This document shows, in pieces, positions 34,991 to 43,726 of a stretch of DNA of 64,000 nucleotides. Every line of letters starts with the position of its first letter. Positions within the stretch are counted from its first letter, which is position 1. Origin of the DNA: CG1-02-35-72 sp045046885 (GTDB lineage Bacteria > Bacteroidota > Bacteroidia > Flavobacteriales > Flavobacteriaceae). The DNA lies in contig JASFYX010000053.1 in the NCBI GenBank assembly GCA_045046885.1, positions 1 to 64,000 on the forward strand, given 5' to 3'. The notes beneath the pieces are model-generated. The model saw only the letters and a program-made list of their open reading frames with translations. It had not been told where the DNA came from and searched no databases. Made by a program: the position numbers and the translations under genes.

Positions 34991-37519
34991 ATGAAAAATG
35001 AAGCTCATGCAAGAATAAAGATTAATAAACTGCTCGAAGAAGCAGACTGGCGATTCTTTGACAACGAACAAGGGAAAGCTAACATATTGCTTGAAAATCA
35101 TGTAAAGATTACGCAAACTGAAGTTGATGCTTGGGGAAATGATTTTGAAAAAGTAAAATCAGGTTCATTAGATTTTTTACTGATTGACAGCAACAACAAA
35201 CCGATTTGCGTTCTTGAGGCAAAAAGAGAAGATTTACACCCCCTAGTAGCAAAAGAACAAGCAAGGAAATATGCAAAAACCGTAAGTGCTCAATTCATCA
35301 TTTTATCAAATGGAATTGTACATTATTTATGGAATTTGGAAAAAGGAAATCCAAAACCAATATATAAATTTCCATCGCCAAAAGAAATTGGTGCAATCAA
35401 GGAATGGAATCCCGACAGACAATCTTTATCAAACGAACCTGTTGATGATGATTATATTGTTACCGTTCAAATGTCCGATTACAAAGAAAGACCCGGCTGG
35501 AATGGAACAGTTAAAGACAGCAAAGATTTTATTTGGGAAAATAAGCTACGGTTCTTACGCTATTATCAAAAAACGGCAATTTATAAATTACAAGAAGCCG
35601 TAAGAAAAGGGAAAGACAGGTTTTTATATGAAATGGCAACAGGAACGGGAAAAACCTTAACTGCTGCCGCCGTCATTCGTTTGTTCTTGCGAACTGAAAA
35701 TGCAAGACGCGTTTTGTTTTTGGTTGACCGTTTGGAATTGGAAGACCAAGCTTGGAAAGCTTTTACAAACTATTTAAAACCCGATTACACAACATTTATT
35801 TACAAGGAACACAAAAGCGATTGGCGGAAAGCGGACATTGTTGTTACAACTGTTCAATCTTTAACATTCGATAATAAATACAGTTATTTGTTTTCGCCTA
35901 CCGACTTTGATTTGATAATTTCAGATGAATCTCATCGGTCTATTTCGGGTAATTCAAGAGCCGTTTTTGAATATTTTCACGGATATAAATTAGGCTTAAC
36001 AGCTACGCCAAAAGACTATTTGAAAAGCGTTGACATCAACAAAGTAAAAGAAAACGATCCAAGAGAAATTGAACGCAGAATGTTGCGTGATACTTATGCA
36101 ACTTTTGGTTGTGAAGGCGGCGACCCAACTTATCGTTATTCGTTGATTGATGGAGTAAAAGACGGTTTTTTAATTAATCCCAAAGTGCTTGATGCAAGGA
36201 CAGAAATAACTACTCAACTTTTATCAGATAAAGGTTATTCGGTAGAAATTCCGAAAGAAGAAGGCGAAGAAACAGAAACTTTTGTTTCTCGTGATTTTGA
36301 AAAGAAATTTTTCTCTGAAAAAACAAATCGTGTTCTCTGTAAAACATTTTTAGAAAATGCTTTGCACGACCCTATTACAAACGAAATTGGTAAAACTTTG
36401 TTTTTTGCCGTCAGCCAAAACCACGCAAGAAAGTTAACAGAGATTTTAAATGAATTTGCCGAAGAGCTTTATCCAAACAAATACAATTCTGATTTTGCGG
36501 TACAAGTAACGTCACAAGTTGATAATGCGCAACAAATGACTATCAATTTTACCAATAACAATTTAAACGGTAAAACAAATTGGTTAGAGGGTTATAAATC
36601 TGGCAAAACAAGAATTTGCGTAACGGTTGGAATGATGACAACGGGTTACGATTGCCCCGATTTATTAAACCTTTGTATGGCGAGACCTATTTTTAGTCCT
36701 GCCGATTTTGTTCAGATAAAAGGTAGGGGAACAAGAAAACACACTTTTGAATTTAAGCATAAAAATGAATTGGGCGAAGAAGAAGTTATTCAACACGAAA
36801 AGGCGTATTTTAAACTCTTTGATTTCTTTGCCAACTGCGAATATTTTGAAGAAAAATTTGATTATGACGAAAAACTAAAATTGCCAAAACCAAGAACCAA
36901 AGGCGGTGAAGGTGGTGGCGGTGGTGTTAATATTGACAAATACAAAAGTTTACGCCCCGATCCGCTGGCAATGATTAAAGAACAGGCAGTTGGTTACGAA
37001 GGAATGAGAATAGACCGCGAACTATTCAAAAAATTTGAAGACCGTATTGTAATGGACGACATTATTAAAAAGAATGTTGAATTGGGTAATTGGGAACATG
37101 TAATTAGTCATATTCAAAGTGAGATTTTTGATAAACCCGAAGAATATTTTAATTTGGAGAAACTACGAAAAGCAGCTAAAATTGACCGTAAAGTTTCCAT
37201 TCGTGAAGTAGTAGAAAAGATTTTTGGCATTATCCCAAAATTCAAATCAAAAGACGAGTTGTTAGAAGAGGAATTTGATAAATTTATTTCCATTTATCCG
37301 CCTGATGAAGATGTAAATATTAGAGCATTAAAATACTTTTTTAAAGCTTATGTTGTTGACCAAGATATACGAGAAATTTTAAAAGCAAAAGATTTTCAGG
37401 CTTTACAAACAAATGCAACTTTACCAATTTCAGAATTTAAAAAAGTGGCACCAAAATACAGGGAGAAAGTTCCCGAATACATTGAAGATTATATAAATTT
37501 AGAATTATTTGCTGCTTAG
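34991..37519 (+). CDS. hsdR: Type I restriction enzyme, R subunit
   Basis: An 842-residue motor/nuclease subunit. N-terminal nuclease: Asp61 (SLDFLLID) and Glu76-x-Lys78 (VLEAKRED), the PD-(D/E)xK core. SF2 helicase: Walker A ATGTGKT (216-222), DESH box (312-315), GLTATPKDY and a later MTTGYDCPDL..RPIFSPADFVQIKGRGTR segment. A glycine linker follows residue 635 and the C-terminal helical part resembles the EcoEI-type R domain. It translocates and cuts unmethylated DNA with the M and S parts encoded downstream. The accessory gene begins 10 nt after its stop. Confidence 0.93.
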   Translation: MKNEAHARIKINKLLEEADWRFFDNEQGKANILLENHVKITQTEVDAWGNDFEKVKSGSLDFLLIDSNNKPICVLEAKREDLHPLVAKEQARKYAKTVSAQFIILSNGIVHYLWNLEKGNPKPIYKFPSPKEIGAIKEWNPDRQSLSNEPVDDDYIVTVQMSDYKERPGWNGTVKDSKDFIWENKLRFLRYYQKTAIYKLQEAVRKGKDRFLYEMATGTGKTLTAAAVIRLFLRTENARRVLFLVDRLELEDQAWKAFTNYLKPDYTTFIYKEHKSDWRKADIVVTTVQSLTFDNKYSYLFSPTDFDLIISDESHRSISGNSRAVFEYFHGYKLGLTATPKDYLKSVDINKVKENDPREIERRMLRDTYATFGCEGGDPTYRYSLIDGVKDGFLINPKVLDARTEITTQLLSDKGYSVEIPKEEGEETETFVSRDFEKKFFSEKTNRVLCKTFLENALHDPITNEIGKTLFFAVSQNHARKLTEILNEFAEELYPNKYNSDFAVQVTSQVDNAQQMTINFTNNNLNGKTNWLEGYKSGKTRICVTVGMMTTGYDCPDLLNLCMARPIFSPADFVQIKGRGTRKHTFEFKHKNELGEEEVIQHEKAYFKLFDFFANCEYFEEKFDYDEKLKLPKPRTKGGEGGGGGVNIDKYKSLRPDPLAMIKEQAVGYEGMRIDRELFKKFEDRIVMDDIIKKNVELGNWEHVISHIQSEIFDKPEEYFNLEKLRKAAKIDRKVSIREVVEKIFGIIPKFKSKDELLEEEFDKFISIYPPDEDVNIRALKYFFKAYVVDQDIREILKAKDFQALQTNATLPISEFKKVAPKYREKVPEYIEDYINLELFAA

Positions 37520-37529
37520 AAGCATCGTA

Positions 37530-39032
37530 ATGGAAAAGATAAAAATATTTGTAAGTAGTGTCCAAAAAGAGTTTGCAAATGAACGGAAAGAATTAAGCAA
37601 CTATATCTTTTCTGATGCGCTACTTGGTAAGTTTTTTGAGCCATTTATTTTTGAACAATTACCTGCAATTGACATAGATGCAAAAGATATGTATCTAACT
37701 GAAGTTGAGCAGTGTGACCTATATTTGGGCATTTTAGGAAAAGAATATGGCATTGAAGATACTAAAGGTATTTCGCCCACAGAACGAGAGTTCGATAGAG
37801 CTACAGTAAGTAATAAGACTAAATTTGTTTATATTAAAAAAGTTGAAAATCGCCACCCAAAAGAAAATACTTTTGTAGAGAAAGTTCAGAATGTCTTAGT
37901 CCGTAAATCATTTAGTAATGTTAGTGAACTAAAAGCCGCGGTTTATTCCTCTCTTGTAAATTATTTAATAGATAAAGAAATTATAAGAACAGCTCCTTTT
38001 GACGCTACGCTTAGCTTAAATGCATCTATTAGTGATATTGATGATGAAAAAGTTAGAAATTTTATCAGACTTGCCAAGGTAAAAAGAGGTTTCTCTTTAC
38101 CAGAAACGACTCCTGTAGAAACAGTTCTAACACACCTTAATTTATCTGATAAATCAAAAATAACAAATGCCGCAATTTTGCTGTTTGGCAAGAATCCGCA
38201 ACGGTTTTTTATTACTTCCGAAATTAGATGTGCTTCTTTTTACGGAAACAAAGTAGAAAAACCAATACCTTCTTACAAAGTCTTTAAAGGGGATGTTTTT
38301 GAGTTAGTTGATCAGGCTTTGGCGTTTGTATTAAATAAATTGGATTACAGCATAGAAACAAGAGCAGAGCATGTTTCTATTCCGGGACGTTATGAAATAC
38401 CAAAAGATGTCGTTGCCGAAGCCATAGTAAATGCAGTTGTTCACCGCGATTATAATAGCCATGCGAGCGTTCAGGTGATGGTTTTTAGAAACAGGATTGA
38501 GATTTGGAATCCAGGCAATCTTCCCCTAGGATGGACAACCGATAAATTGAAAGTGCTCCATAATTCCATTCCTAATAATCCGCTAATTGCAGAGCCGATG
38601 TTTTTGACTGCATATATAGAACGATTAGGAACAGGAACAACCGATATTATCAATAAATCAAAAGAGGCAGGCTTGGCTGAACCTAAATTTGTTCAAGAGG
38701 ACATGTTTAGAACTATTATATTCCGTAAACAAAAAAATAACATTTTTGAAGAGAAACAGCTAGAGTCGCAGCTAGAGTCACAGCTAGAGTCACAGCTAGA
38801 GTCGCAGTTGGCTATTAAGATTTTATTAATTCTGAGAAGTGGTGAATTAAGTAAATCGTTAATTTCAAAAAAATTGGGACAAAAAAGTATTTCGGGAGAA
38901 TTAAATAAAAAGATAAAATATTTACTGGAAAATAATTTTATAGAGCGAACAATACCTGACAAGCCAAATAGTAGAAATCAAAAATACCGCTTAACTCAAA
39001 AAGGCTTAAACACTAAAAAAGATAAAAATTAA
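37530..39032 (+). CDS. DUF4062 / ATPase-domain accessory protein of the type I RM operon
   Basis: A 500-residue protein. Residues 1-130 read as DUF4062 (KIKIFVSSVQKEFANERKEL, then DLYLGILGKEYG), a TIR-like alpha/beta domain. Residues 170-400 match the C-terminal ATP-binding (HATPase_c_4-like) part of AlbA/Schlafen-type regulators (VVAEAIVNAVVHRDYNSHASVQVM, ERLGTGTTDIINKSKEAG). Four QLES repeats follow (410-425), then a winged-helix-like tail. In common relatives the N-terminus is an AlbA domain, so DUF4062 seems to have replaced it. ATG 37530 is chosen over the in-frame TTG at 37509 inside hsdR. It abuts hsdM-S exactly, so all three are coexpressed. Role unknown; sensing or regulation is inferred. 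Confidence 0.75.
   Translation: MEKIKIFVSSVQKEFANERKELSNYIFSDALLGKFFEPFIFEQLPAIDIDAKDMYLTEVEQCDLYLGILGKEYGIEDTKGISPTEREFDRATVSNKTKFVYIKKVENRHPKENTFVEKVQNVLVRKSFSNVSELKAAVYSSLVNYLIDKEIIRTAPFDATLSLNASISDIDDEKVRNFIRLAKVKRGFSLPETTPVETVLTHLNLSDKSKITNAAILLFGKNPQRFFITSEIRCASFYGNKVEKPIPSYKVFKGDVFELVDQALAFVLNKLDYSIETRAEHVSIPGRYEIPKDVVAEAIVNAVVHRDYNSHASVQVMVFRNRIEIWNPGNLPLGWTTDKLKVLHNSIPNNPLIAEPMFLTAYIERLGTGTTDIINKSKEAGLAEPKFVQEDMFRTIIFRKQKNNIFEEKQLESQLESQLESQLESQLAIKILLILRSGELSKSLISKKLGQKSISGELNKKIKYLLENNFIERTIPDKPNSRNQKYRLTQKGLNTKKDKN
38757..38804 (+). repeat. In-frame 12-bp tandem repeat (QLES x4)
   Basis: Four units of CAGCTAGAGTC plus A or G, encoding Gln-Leu-Glu-Ser four times, then a partial fifth. 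Each gain or loss changes the protein by four residues without shifting frame. Confidence 0.9.
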
Positions 39033-41570
39033 ATGTTAGATAATACAACAAGAAAAAGAATTGACGATTGCAGGGATATTTTAGTAGGAAAACTACCCGA
39101 CCCAAAATCGCAAATAGAACAGATTACCATAGCTTTAATTTATAAGTTTATGGACGATATGGATAAAGAATCCATTGAACTGGGCGGCGCAGCAAAATTC
39201 TTTTCGGGAGATTATGCTAAATACAGTTGGGACAGTCTTTTTGATGCAAAAGTAACCGCAACAGAAATGCTAAAACTCTATTCCCAAGCCATTGAAAGCA
39301 TGGAGAAAAACCCGAGTATTCCACCGCTTTTTAGAGATATTTTTAAAAATGCTTATTTGCCTTACCGAGACCCCGAAACTTTAAAACTGTTTTTAAAAAC
39401 CATAGGCGAATTTGAATACACCCACAGCGAAAAATTGGGCGATGCCTTTGAATATCTGCTTTCGGTAATGGGAAGCCAAGGCGATGCAGGGCAATTTAGA
39501 ACACCACGCCATATTATTGATTTTTTGGTAAAAGCCGTTGACCCAAACAAAACAGATACTATTCTTGACCCAGCTTGTGGCACAGCAGGGTTTTTAATTT
39601 CAGCCTTTAAGAGAATTAAGGAAAAGAACAATAACCAATTGACACCTGATGAACACAAAAAACTGATTAAAAACTTTATCGGTTACGATATTTCACCCGA
39701 TATGGTGCGTTTGAGTTTGGTAAATCTGTATTTGCACGGTTTTTCAGACCCGCATATTTTTGAATATGACACATTGACAAGCGAAGCGCGTTGGAACGAC
39801 ACTTTTGATGTAGTGCTTGCCAATCCGCCCTTTATGAGTCCGAAAGGGGGCATACGACCGCATAAAAAGTTTACGGTTACTTCTAACCGTTCGGAAGTGT
39901 TGTTTGTGGATTACATAGCTGAACATCTAAATCCCAACGGACGTGCAGGTATTATTGTTCCCGAAGGCGTTATTTTCCAAAGCGGAAAAGCCTACAAAGC
40001 ATTGCGTAAAGTATTGGTTGAGAATTATCTGTATGCCGTAGTGAGTTTGCCCGCAGGCGTTTTTAATCCGTATAGCGGTGTAAAAACATCTGTTCTTTTT
40101 TTGGATAAAGCCCTTGCCAAAAAGACCAACAAAATCCTTTTTGTAAAAATTGATAATGACGGCTACAATCTTGGCGCACAACGCAACGCAATTAAAGGGG
40201 GTCAGTTAGATGAAACGATTGACATTTTAAATAGTTTTAAAGAAAATATCATAAACAGAACAGATTTTGAAAGTACCGATATCGCTCACTCTGTTGAAAA
40301 ATCAAAAATTGCTAAGAATGGGGATTTTAATTTAAGTGGGGAAAGGTATAAAATCAGCCAAAATTTATCTTTAATAAAACACGAAATAGTATCTATTGGA
40401 GATGTTTTTAAAACATCTTCTGGTGGTACGCCTTTAAAAAAACATGATGAATATTATCACAACGGCACTATTCCTTGGTTAAGAAGTGGTGAAGTTGCAC
40501 AGGGTTATATAAAATCAGCTAATATATATATTACGGAAGAAGCTTTGAAAAATTCTTCTGCTAAGATATTTCCAAACAATACAGTTTTAGTTGCAATGTA
40601 TGGTGCAACTGCTGGACAGGTTGGGATTCTTAAATTTGAAGCATCTACAAATCAAGCTATTTGTGGAATATATCCAAATGATAAAGTGATACCTGAATAT
40701 TTATATTTAGTACTCAAATCACAAAAAGATTATTTAATTTCTCTAAGTGGTGGAGGTGCACAACCTAATATTTCTCAGAAAATAATACGAGATTTAAAAA
40801 TCCCCCTACCGCCCTTATCCGTTCAAAAGGAAATAGTAGCCGAAATAGAGGGCTACCAAAAAATAATAGACGGGGCGCAACTGGTAGTAAAAAACTACAA
40901 ACCCCAGATTGACCCCGATAGCTATCGGGATGACCCCGATTGGGAAATGGTGGAGTTGGGGGAGATTGCAAAACCTGAATATGGTTATACAGAAAAAGCA
41001 AAAAATGTTGGGAATACAAGATTTATAAGAATTACAGATATTGATTCGTATGGGAAACTTATAAAAAATGAAGCGAAGTATATTGATTTAAGCAATGAAT
41101 CAAAAAAAAGTATTGTTAAGAAGAATGATATATTGGTTGCAAGGACAGGTGCTACCTATGGCAAAACAATGATTTTTGAGGAAGATTATTTAGCAGTATT
41201 TGCCTCATTTCTAATCCGCTTGAATTTTAATCTCAATAAAGTTTTTCCTAAATATTATTGGGTATTTGCTCAAAGTAAAGATTATATAAAACAAGCAGCA
41301 AGTTTAATGACAGGTGGAGGTCAACCTCAATTTAATGGTAATGTAATAAAAAAAATAAAAATCCCCATTCCACCACTCGAAACCCAAAAACAAATCGTAG
41401 CTCAAATAGAAAAAGAACAGGAATTGGTTAATTCGAGCAAACAACTTATTGAGATTTTTGAGAAAAAAATAAAGAATAGGATTGCAAAAGTTTGGGGAGA
41501 AGAAAAAAAAGAGGCAGAACAAACGATAAGCATTGCAGCAGAACCCCAAATTGAATATAAAAAAGGATAA
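39033..41570 (+). CDS. Type I modification methylase fused to specificity subunit (HsdM-HsdS)
   Basis: An 845-residue fusion. The HsdM part (1-450) has an N-terminal helical domain (IEQITIALIYKFMDDMD), SAM motif DPACGTAGF (179-187) and the adenine-methylase motif NPPF (264-267). The HsdS part (about 455-835) has two target-recognition domains (455-600 and 640-800), each closed by a conserved coil (IPLPPLSVQKEIVAEIE and IPIPPLETQKQIVAQIE). It should N6-methylate adenine in a bipartite site. M and S are normally separate proteins. A perfect 16-bp palindrome encodes part of the linker between the two recognition domains, which look more A+T-rich than the methylase part. Confidence 0.9.
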   Translation: MLDNTTRKRIDDCRDILVGKLPDPKSQIEQITIALIYKFMDDMDKESIELGGAAKFFSGDYAKYSWDSLFDAKVTATEMLKLYSQAIESMEKNPSIPPLFRDIFKNAYLPYRDPETLKLFLKTIGEFEYTHSEKLGDAFEYLLSVMGSQGDAGQFRTPRHIIDFLVKAVDPNKTDTILDPACGTAGFLISAFKRIKEKNNNQLTPDEHKKLIKNFIGYDISPDMVRLSLVNLYLHGFSDPHIFEYDTLTSEARWNDTFDVVLANPPFMSPKGGIRPHKKFTVTSNRSEVLFVDYIAEHLNPNGRAGIIVPEGVIFQSGKAYKALRKVLVENYLYAVVSLPAGVFNPYSGVKTSVLFLDKALAKKTNKILFVKIDNDGYNLGAQRNAIKGGQLDETIDILNSFKENIINRTDFESTDIAHSVEKSKIAKNGDFNLSGERYKISQNLSLIKHEIVSIGDVFKTSSGGTPLKKHDEYYHNGTIPWLRSGEVAQGYIKSANIYITEEALKNSSAKIFPNNTVLVAMYGATAGQVGILKFEASTNQAICGIYPNDKVIPEYLYLVLKSQKDYLISLSGGGAQPNISQKIIRDLKIPLPPLSVQKEIVAEIEGYQKIIDGAQLVVKNYKPQIDPDSYRDDPDWEMVELGEIAKPEYGYTEKAKNVGNTRFIRITDIDSYGKLIKNEAKYIDLSNESKKSIVKKNDILVARTGATYGKTMIFEEDYLAVFASFLIRLNFNLNKVFPKYYWVFAQSKDYIKQAASLMTGGGQPQFNGNVIKKIKIPIPPLETQKQIVAQIEKEQELVNSSKQLIEIFEKKIKNRIAKVWGEEKKEAEQTISIAAEPQIEYKKG
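40914..40929. repeat. Perfect 16-bp palindrome inside the HsdS linker
   Basis: CCCGATAGCTATCGGG, read as part of DPDSYRDDP at about residues 628-633. An imperfect relative lies at 34141-34156 outside genes, so this may be a dispersed palindrome captured in frame. Confidence 0.6.
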
Positions 41571-41646
41571 ATTAATGCGTGCATTAACGGTAATAAAAAA
41601 GAGAAAAAAGTAAGAAGAAGACACAATAAAGCAAGGAATACAAAAA

Positions 41647-41748
41647 ATGCGACAGTTAGAAATATGGAACACCCCTTACTTTGTTACAGATAATTGTAAA
41701 AACACCCCTTACTTTGTTACAAATAACTCTATTTGCTATAGAAATTAA
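41647..41748 (+). other. Tiny ORF made of a 33-bp tandem repeat
   Basis: A 33-codon frame in the gap behind hsdM-S. It contains a 21-bp block at 41668-41688 repeated at 41701-41721, exactly 33 bp apart, so the predicted peptide has NTPYFVT twice. The spacing keeps the frame. No promoter or start signal is clear and no family is known. It could be a real micro-protein, a protein-binding site array or a mobile-element footprint. Confidence 0.3.
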
Positions 41749-41799
41749 ATAAAATAGCGTGAATCCAAATTCACAAAAAAGTAAGCCTCTTGGTTTTTA

Positions 41800-42840
41800 T
41801 TAAACCTTTTCTGTATCCCTATAATAATACAAACCCATCACCAATGTTGCCAAAACCAAAACAGCTCCCAATTGATGTAACACACCCAAACTAACAGGTA
41901 CGGCGTTTATCAGTGTAAAAATACCCAAAGTTATTTGTAAAATAATAAGACTTATAAGTGTGTAATTACATTTTATTTGTGGGACAGTCAGTTCTAACCT
42001 ACGCGCCTTTAGATAAAACCTTACAAAGAAAAACAATACCAAAGCCGCCAACCAACGGTGGATAAATTGTACCAAAATAGGGTTTTCTACAAATGCTGAA
42101 ATACCAGTGTTTTTTATACTTTCAATAGCTTGGTCTGGCAGCCATTCAGACCCCATTTTAGGATAAGTGGGATAAATGTAACCCGCTTTAAGACCGGCTG
42201 TAAAAGCCCCGTAAATTATTTGAAGACTTACCAATCCTAAAAGTATTTTTAAACGCTTTTGAAGTTTAGGATAAAAAATAGAGTTTTTGGTTTTATCTAA
42301 TAGAATAGGTAAAGCGGTTCCTAAAATATAACTGAATAAAAACAAAGCAGTTACCAAATGTAAAGCCAGTCTAAAATGGCTTACACTGGGGCGGTTAACC
42401 AAACCGCTTTTTACCATAAACCAGCCAATAAAACCTTGTAATCCGCCAAGGAGAAAGATAACGATAAGGTGTTTGAGCAGTTTTTTGTCGCTGAGTTTTT
42501 TGCTAAAATAAAACCACAAAAAAGGGATTAAAAACACAATACCAATAACGCGTCCTATAAAACGGTGGATAAATTCCCACCAAAAAATAGATTTAAAATC
42601 TTCTAAACTAAAATGATAATTGTGTTTTATATATTCGGGCGATGTTTTATAATGATTGAATTCGGCTTGCCATTCAGTTGTATTTAGCGGTGGCACAATT
42701 CCCGAAATAGGATGCCATTTTACCATTGAAAGACCTGAGTGGGTAAGACGTGTAATACCGCCAACAACAACCATTGTTATGACCAAAACAGCGCCTAGCA
42801 AAAGCCAATAACCTACAATTTTAGGCGTTTTATTTTGCAT
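41800..42840 (-). CDS. ctaA: Heme A synthase (COX15/CtaA)
   Basis: A 346-residue inner-membrane protein with eight helices. Heme-ligand His residues sit in VVVGGITRLTHSGLSMVKWHP, WWEFIHRFIGRVIG, HFRLALHLVTALF, PILVQFIHRWLAALVLF and VSLGVLHQLGAVLVLA. It converts heme O to heme A for cytochrome oxidase, indicating aerobic respiration. A -7 element lies just upstream and a terminator separates it from the gene before. Confidence 0.95.
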   Translation of the reverse strand: MQNKTPKIVGYWLLLGAVLVITMVVVGGITRLTHSGLSMVKWHPISGIVPPLNTTEWQAEFNHYKTSPEYIKHNYHFSLEDFKSIFWWEFIHRFIGRVIGIVFLIPFLWFYFSKKLSDKKLLKHLIVIFLLGGLQGFIGWFMVKSGLVNRPSVSHFRLALHLVTALFLFSYILGTALPILLDKTKNSIFYPKLQKRLKILLGLVSLQIIYGAFTAGLKAGYIYPTYPKMGSEWLPDQAIESIKNTGISAFVENPILVQFIHRWLAALVLFFFVRFYLKARRLELTVPQIKCNYTLISLIILQITLGIFTLINAVPVSLGVLHQLGAVLVLATLVMGLYYYRDTEKV

Positions 42841-42854
42841 AAAATAAATTTTAG

Positions 42855-42862
42855 CAAATATA
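42855..42862 (-). promoter_or_regulatory. Promoter -7 element of ctaA
   Basis: TATATTTG on the reverse strand, exact consensus, 14 nt before the ctaA ATG. Confidence 0.5.
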
Positions 42863-42900
42863 CTTAAATAGCTAAGTTTTGATAAATGTTTGATAATAAA

Positions 42901-42936
42901 AAAAGCAGAAAAAATTATTAAACCTTTTCTGCTTTT
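42901..42936 (-). terminator. Terminator of the outer-membrane protein gene
   Basis: Stem AAAAGCAGAAAA (42901-42912) with TTTTCTGCTTTT (42925-42936). Read on the reverse strand it is followed by a T-rich run, 18 nt after the stop of the upstream gene. Confidence 0.75.
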
Positions 42937-42954
42937 GTAAATATAGTAGGTTGA

Positions 42955-43587
42955 TTAGAATCCTATACCAAAGCCAATATTAAATAAAAACATACCACTT
43001 GTGCTAATACCAGGAATATCGGGAATAGCTTCAGTACCAGTTTCTGTAGTTGTTTGAGATACACCGCCAACTGTTGCTGTAACAACACCTGTTATGTCAA
43101 TTTTGTCTGGTATGGTGCCAAAACCATATCCTGCTTCAATTCTCATATAAAATGAGCGGCCCATTTTTACACCTAATTTGGTATTAAGTGTGTTTATTGA
43201 AAGACTGCCTGTAGCAAGTCCAGTAAAATCAACACCACTACTTGTTTGTGCATCGGCATAAGAGCCGTCTAAGCTAAAATTACTGTATCCAAAAGAACCG
43301 TAAAAGCCTTTTCCAGTTGGTTTAAAGTAAATATTTACACCCGCTTCAAAGTCATTAAAGCTCACATCTACACCGCTAAAGGTGCCTGAGTAAGAAGAGT
43401 AATCTACATAAGCTGCAAGTCTTTTAAAAAAAACAAGTTCGGCATTACCCCCCACAATATTGGGGACTCCTGCTTTAACACCTATTCTAAAAGGTTTAAT
43501 ACTTTTTACTTTGTCTTGTTTGTTTTGAGCTTGAGTTGTTACAAATAACAGTAGAGCTACAGCTACTACAAGGGATTTTTTTAACAT
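42955..43587 (-). CDS. Outer-membrane beta-barrel protein
   Basis: A 210-residue exported protein: signal peptide (KKSLVVAVALLLFVTTQAQ), a polar stretch, then alternating amphipathic strands (IGVKAGVPNIVGGNAELVF, LGVKMGRSFYMRIEAGYGFG) ending in MFLFNIGFGIGF, with the aromatic C-terminus typical of Bam substrates. It resembles small OmpA/OmpW-size porin-like barrels. No ligand can be inferred. Monocistronic, with its own terminator. Confidence 0.7.
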   Translation of the reverse strand: MLKKSLVVAVALLLFVTTQAQNKQDKVKSIKPFRIGVKAGVPNIVGGNAELVFFKRLAAYVDYSSYSGTFSGVDVSFNDFEAGVNIYFKPTGKGFYGSFGYSNFSLDGSYADAQTSSGVDFTGLATGSLSINTLNTKLGVKMGRSFYMRIEAGYGFGTIPDKIDITGVVTATVGGVSQTTTETGTEAIPDIPGISTSGMFLFNIGFGIGF

Positions 43588-43697
43588 AATTAGTTGATTT
43601 ATTGATTATCTCGTAAAGATAGAAAAAATGTTTTACTGCGCAAAAAGGAAAATCCCCCTTTTTTAATTTTTTAGGCTTAGTTGTTATAAATTTCAAG

Positions 43698-43705
43698 TAT
43701 TTTTG
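43698..43705 (+). promoter_or_regulatory. Promoter -7 element of cinA
   Basis: TATTTTTG, exact consensus, 21 nt before the TTG start of cinA. Confidence 0.5.
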
Positions 43706-43726
43706 AAGTGATATTAAACCCTTGTT

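Noticed and set aside
36895..36930. Glycine-rich stretch in hsdR as a possible frameshift or repeat
   Set aside because: The frame stays open and both sides match the R subunit; it is an interdomain linker.
38757..38804. Phase-variable on/off switch
   Set aside because: The unit is 12 bp, a multiple of three, so slippage changes length but cannot switch the frame.
41304..41672. Reverse-strand frames of 74-122 codons over the end of hsdM-S
   Set aside because: Phe/Leu-rich translations are the expected mirror of a Lys-rich, A-rich coding strand.
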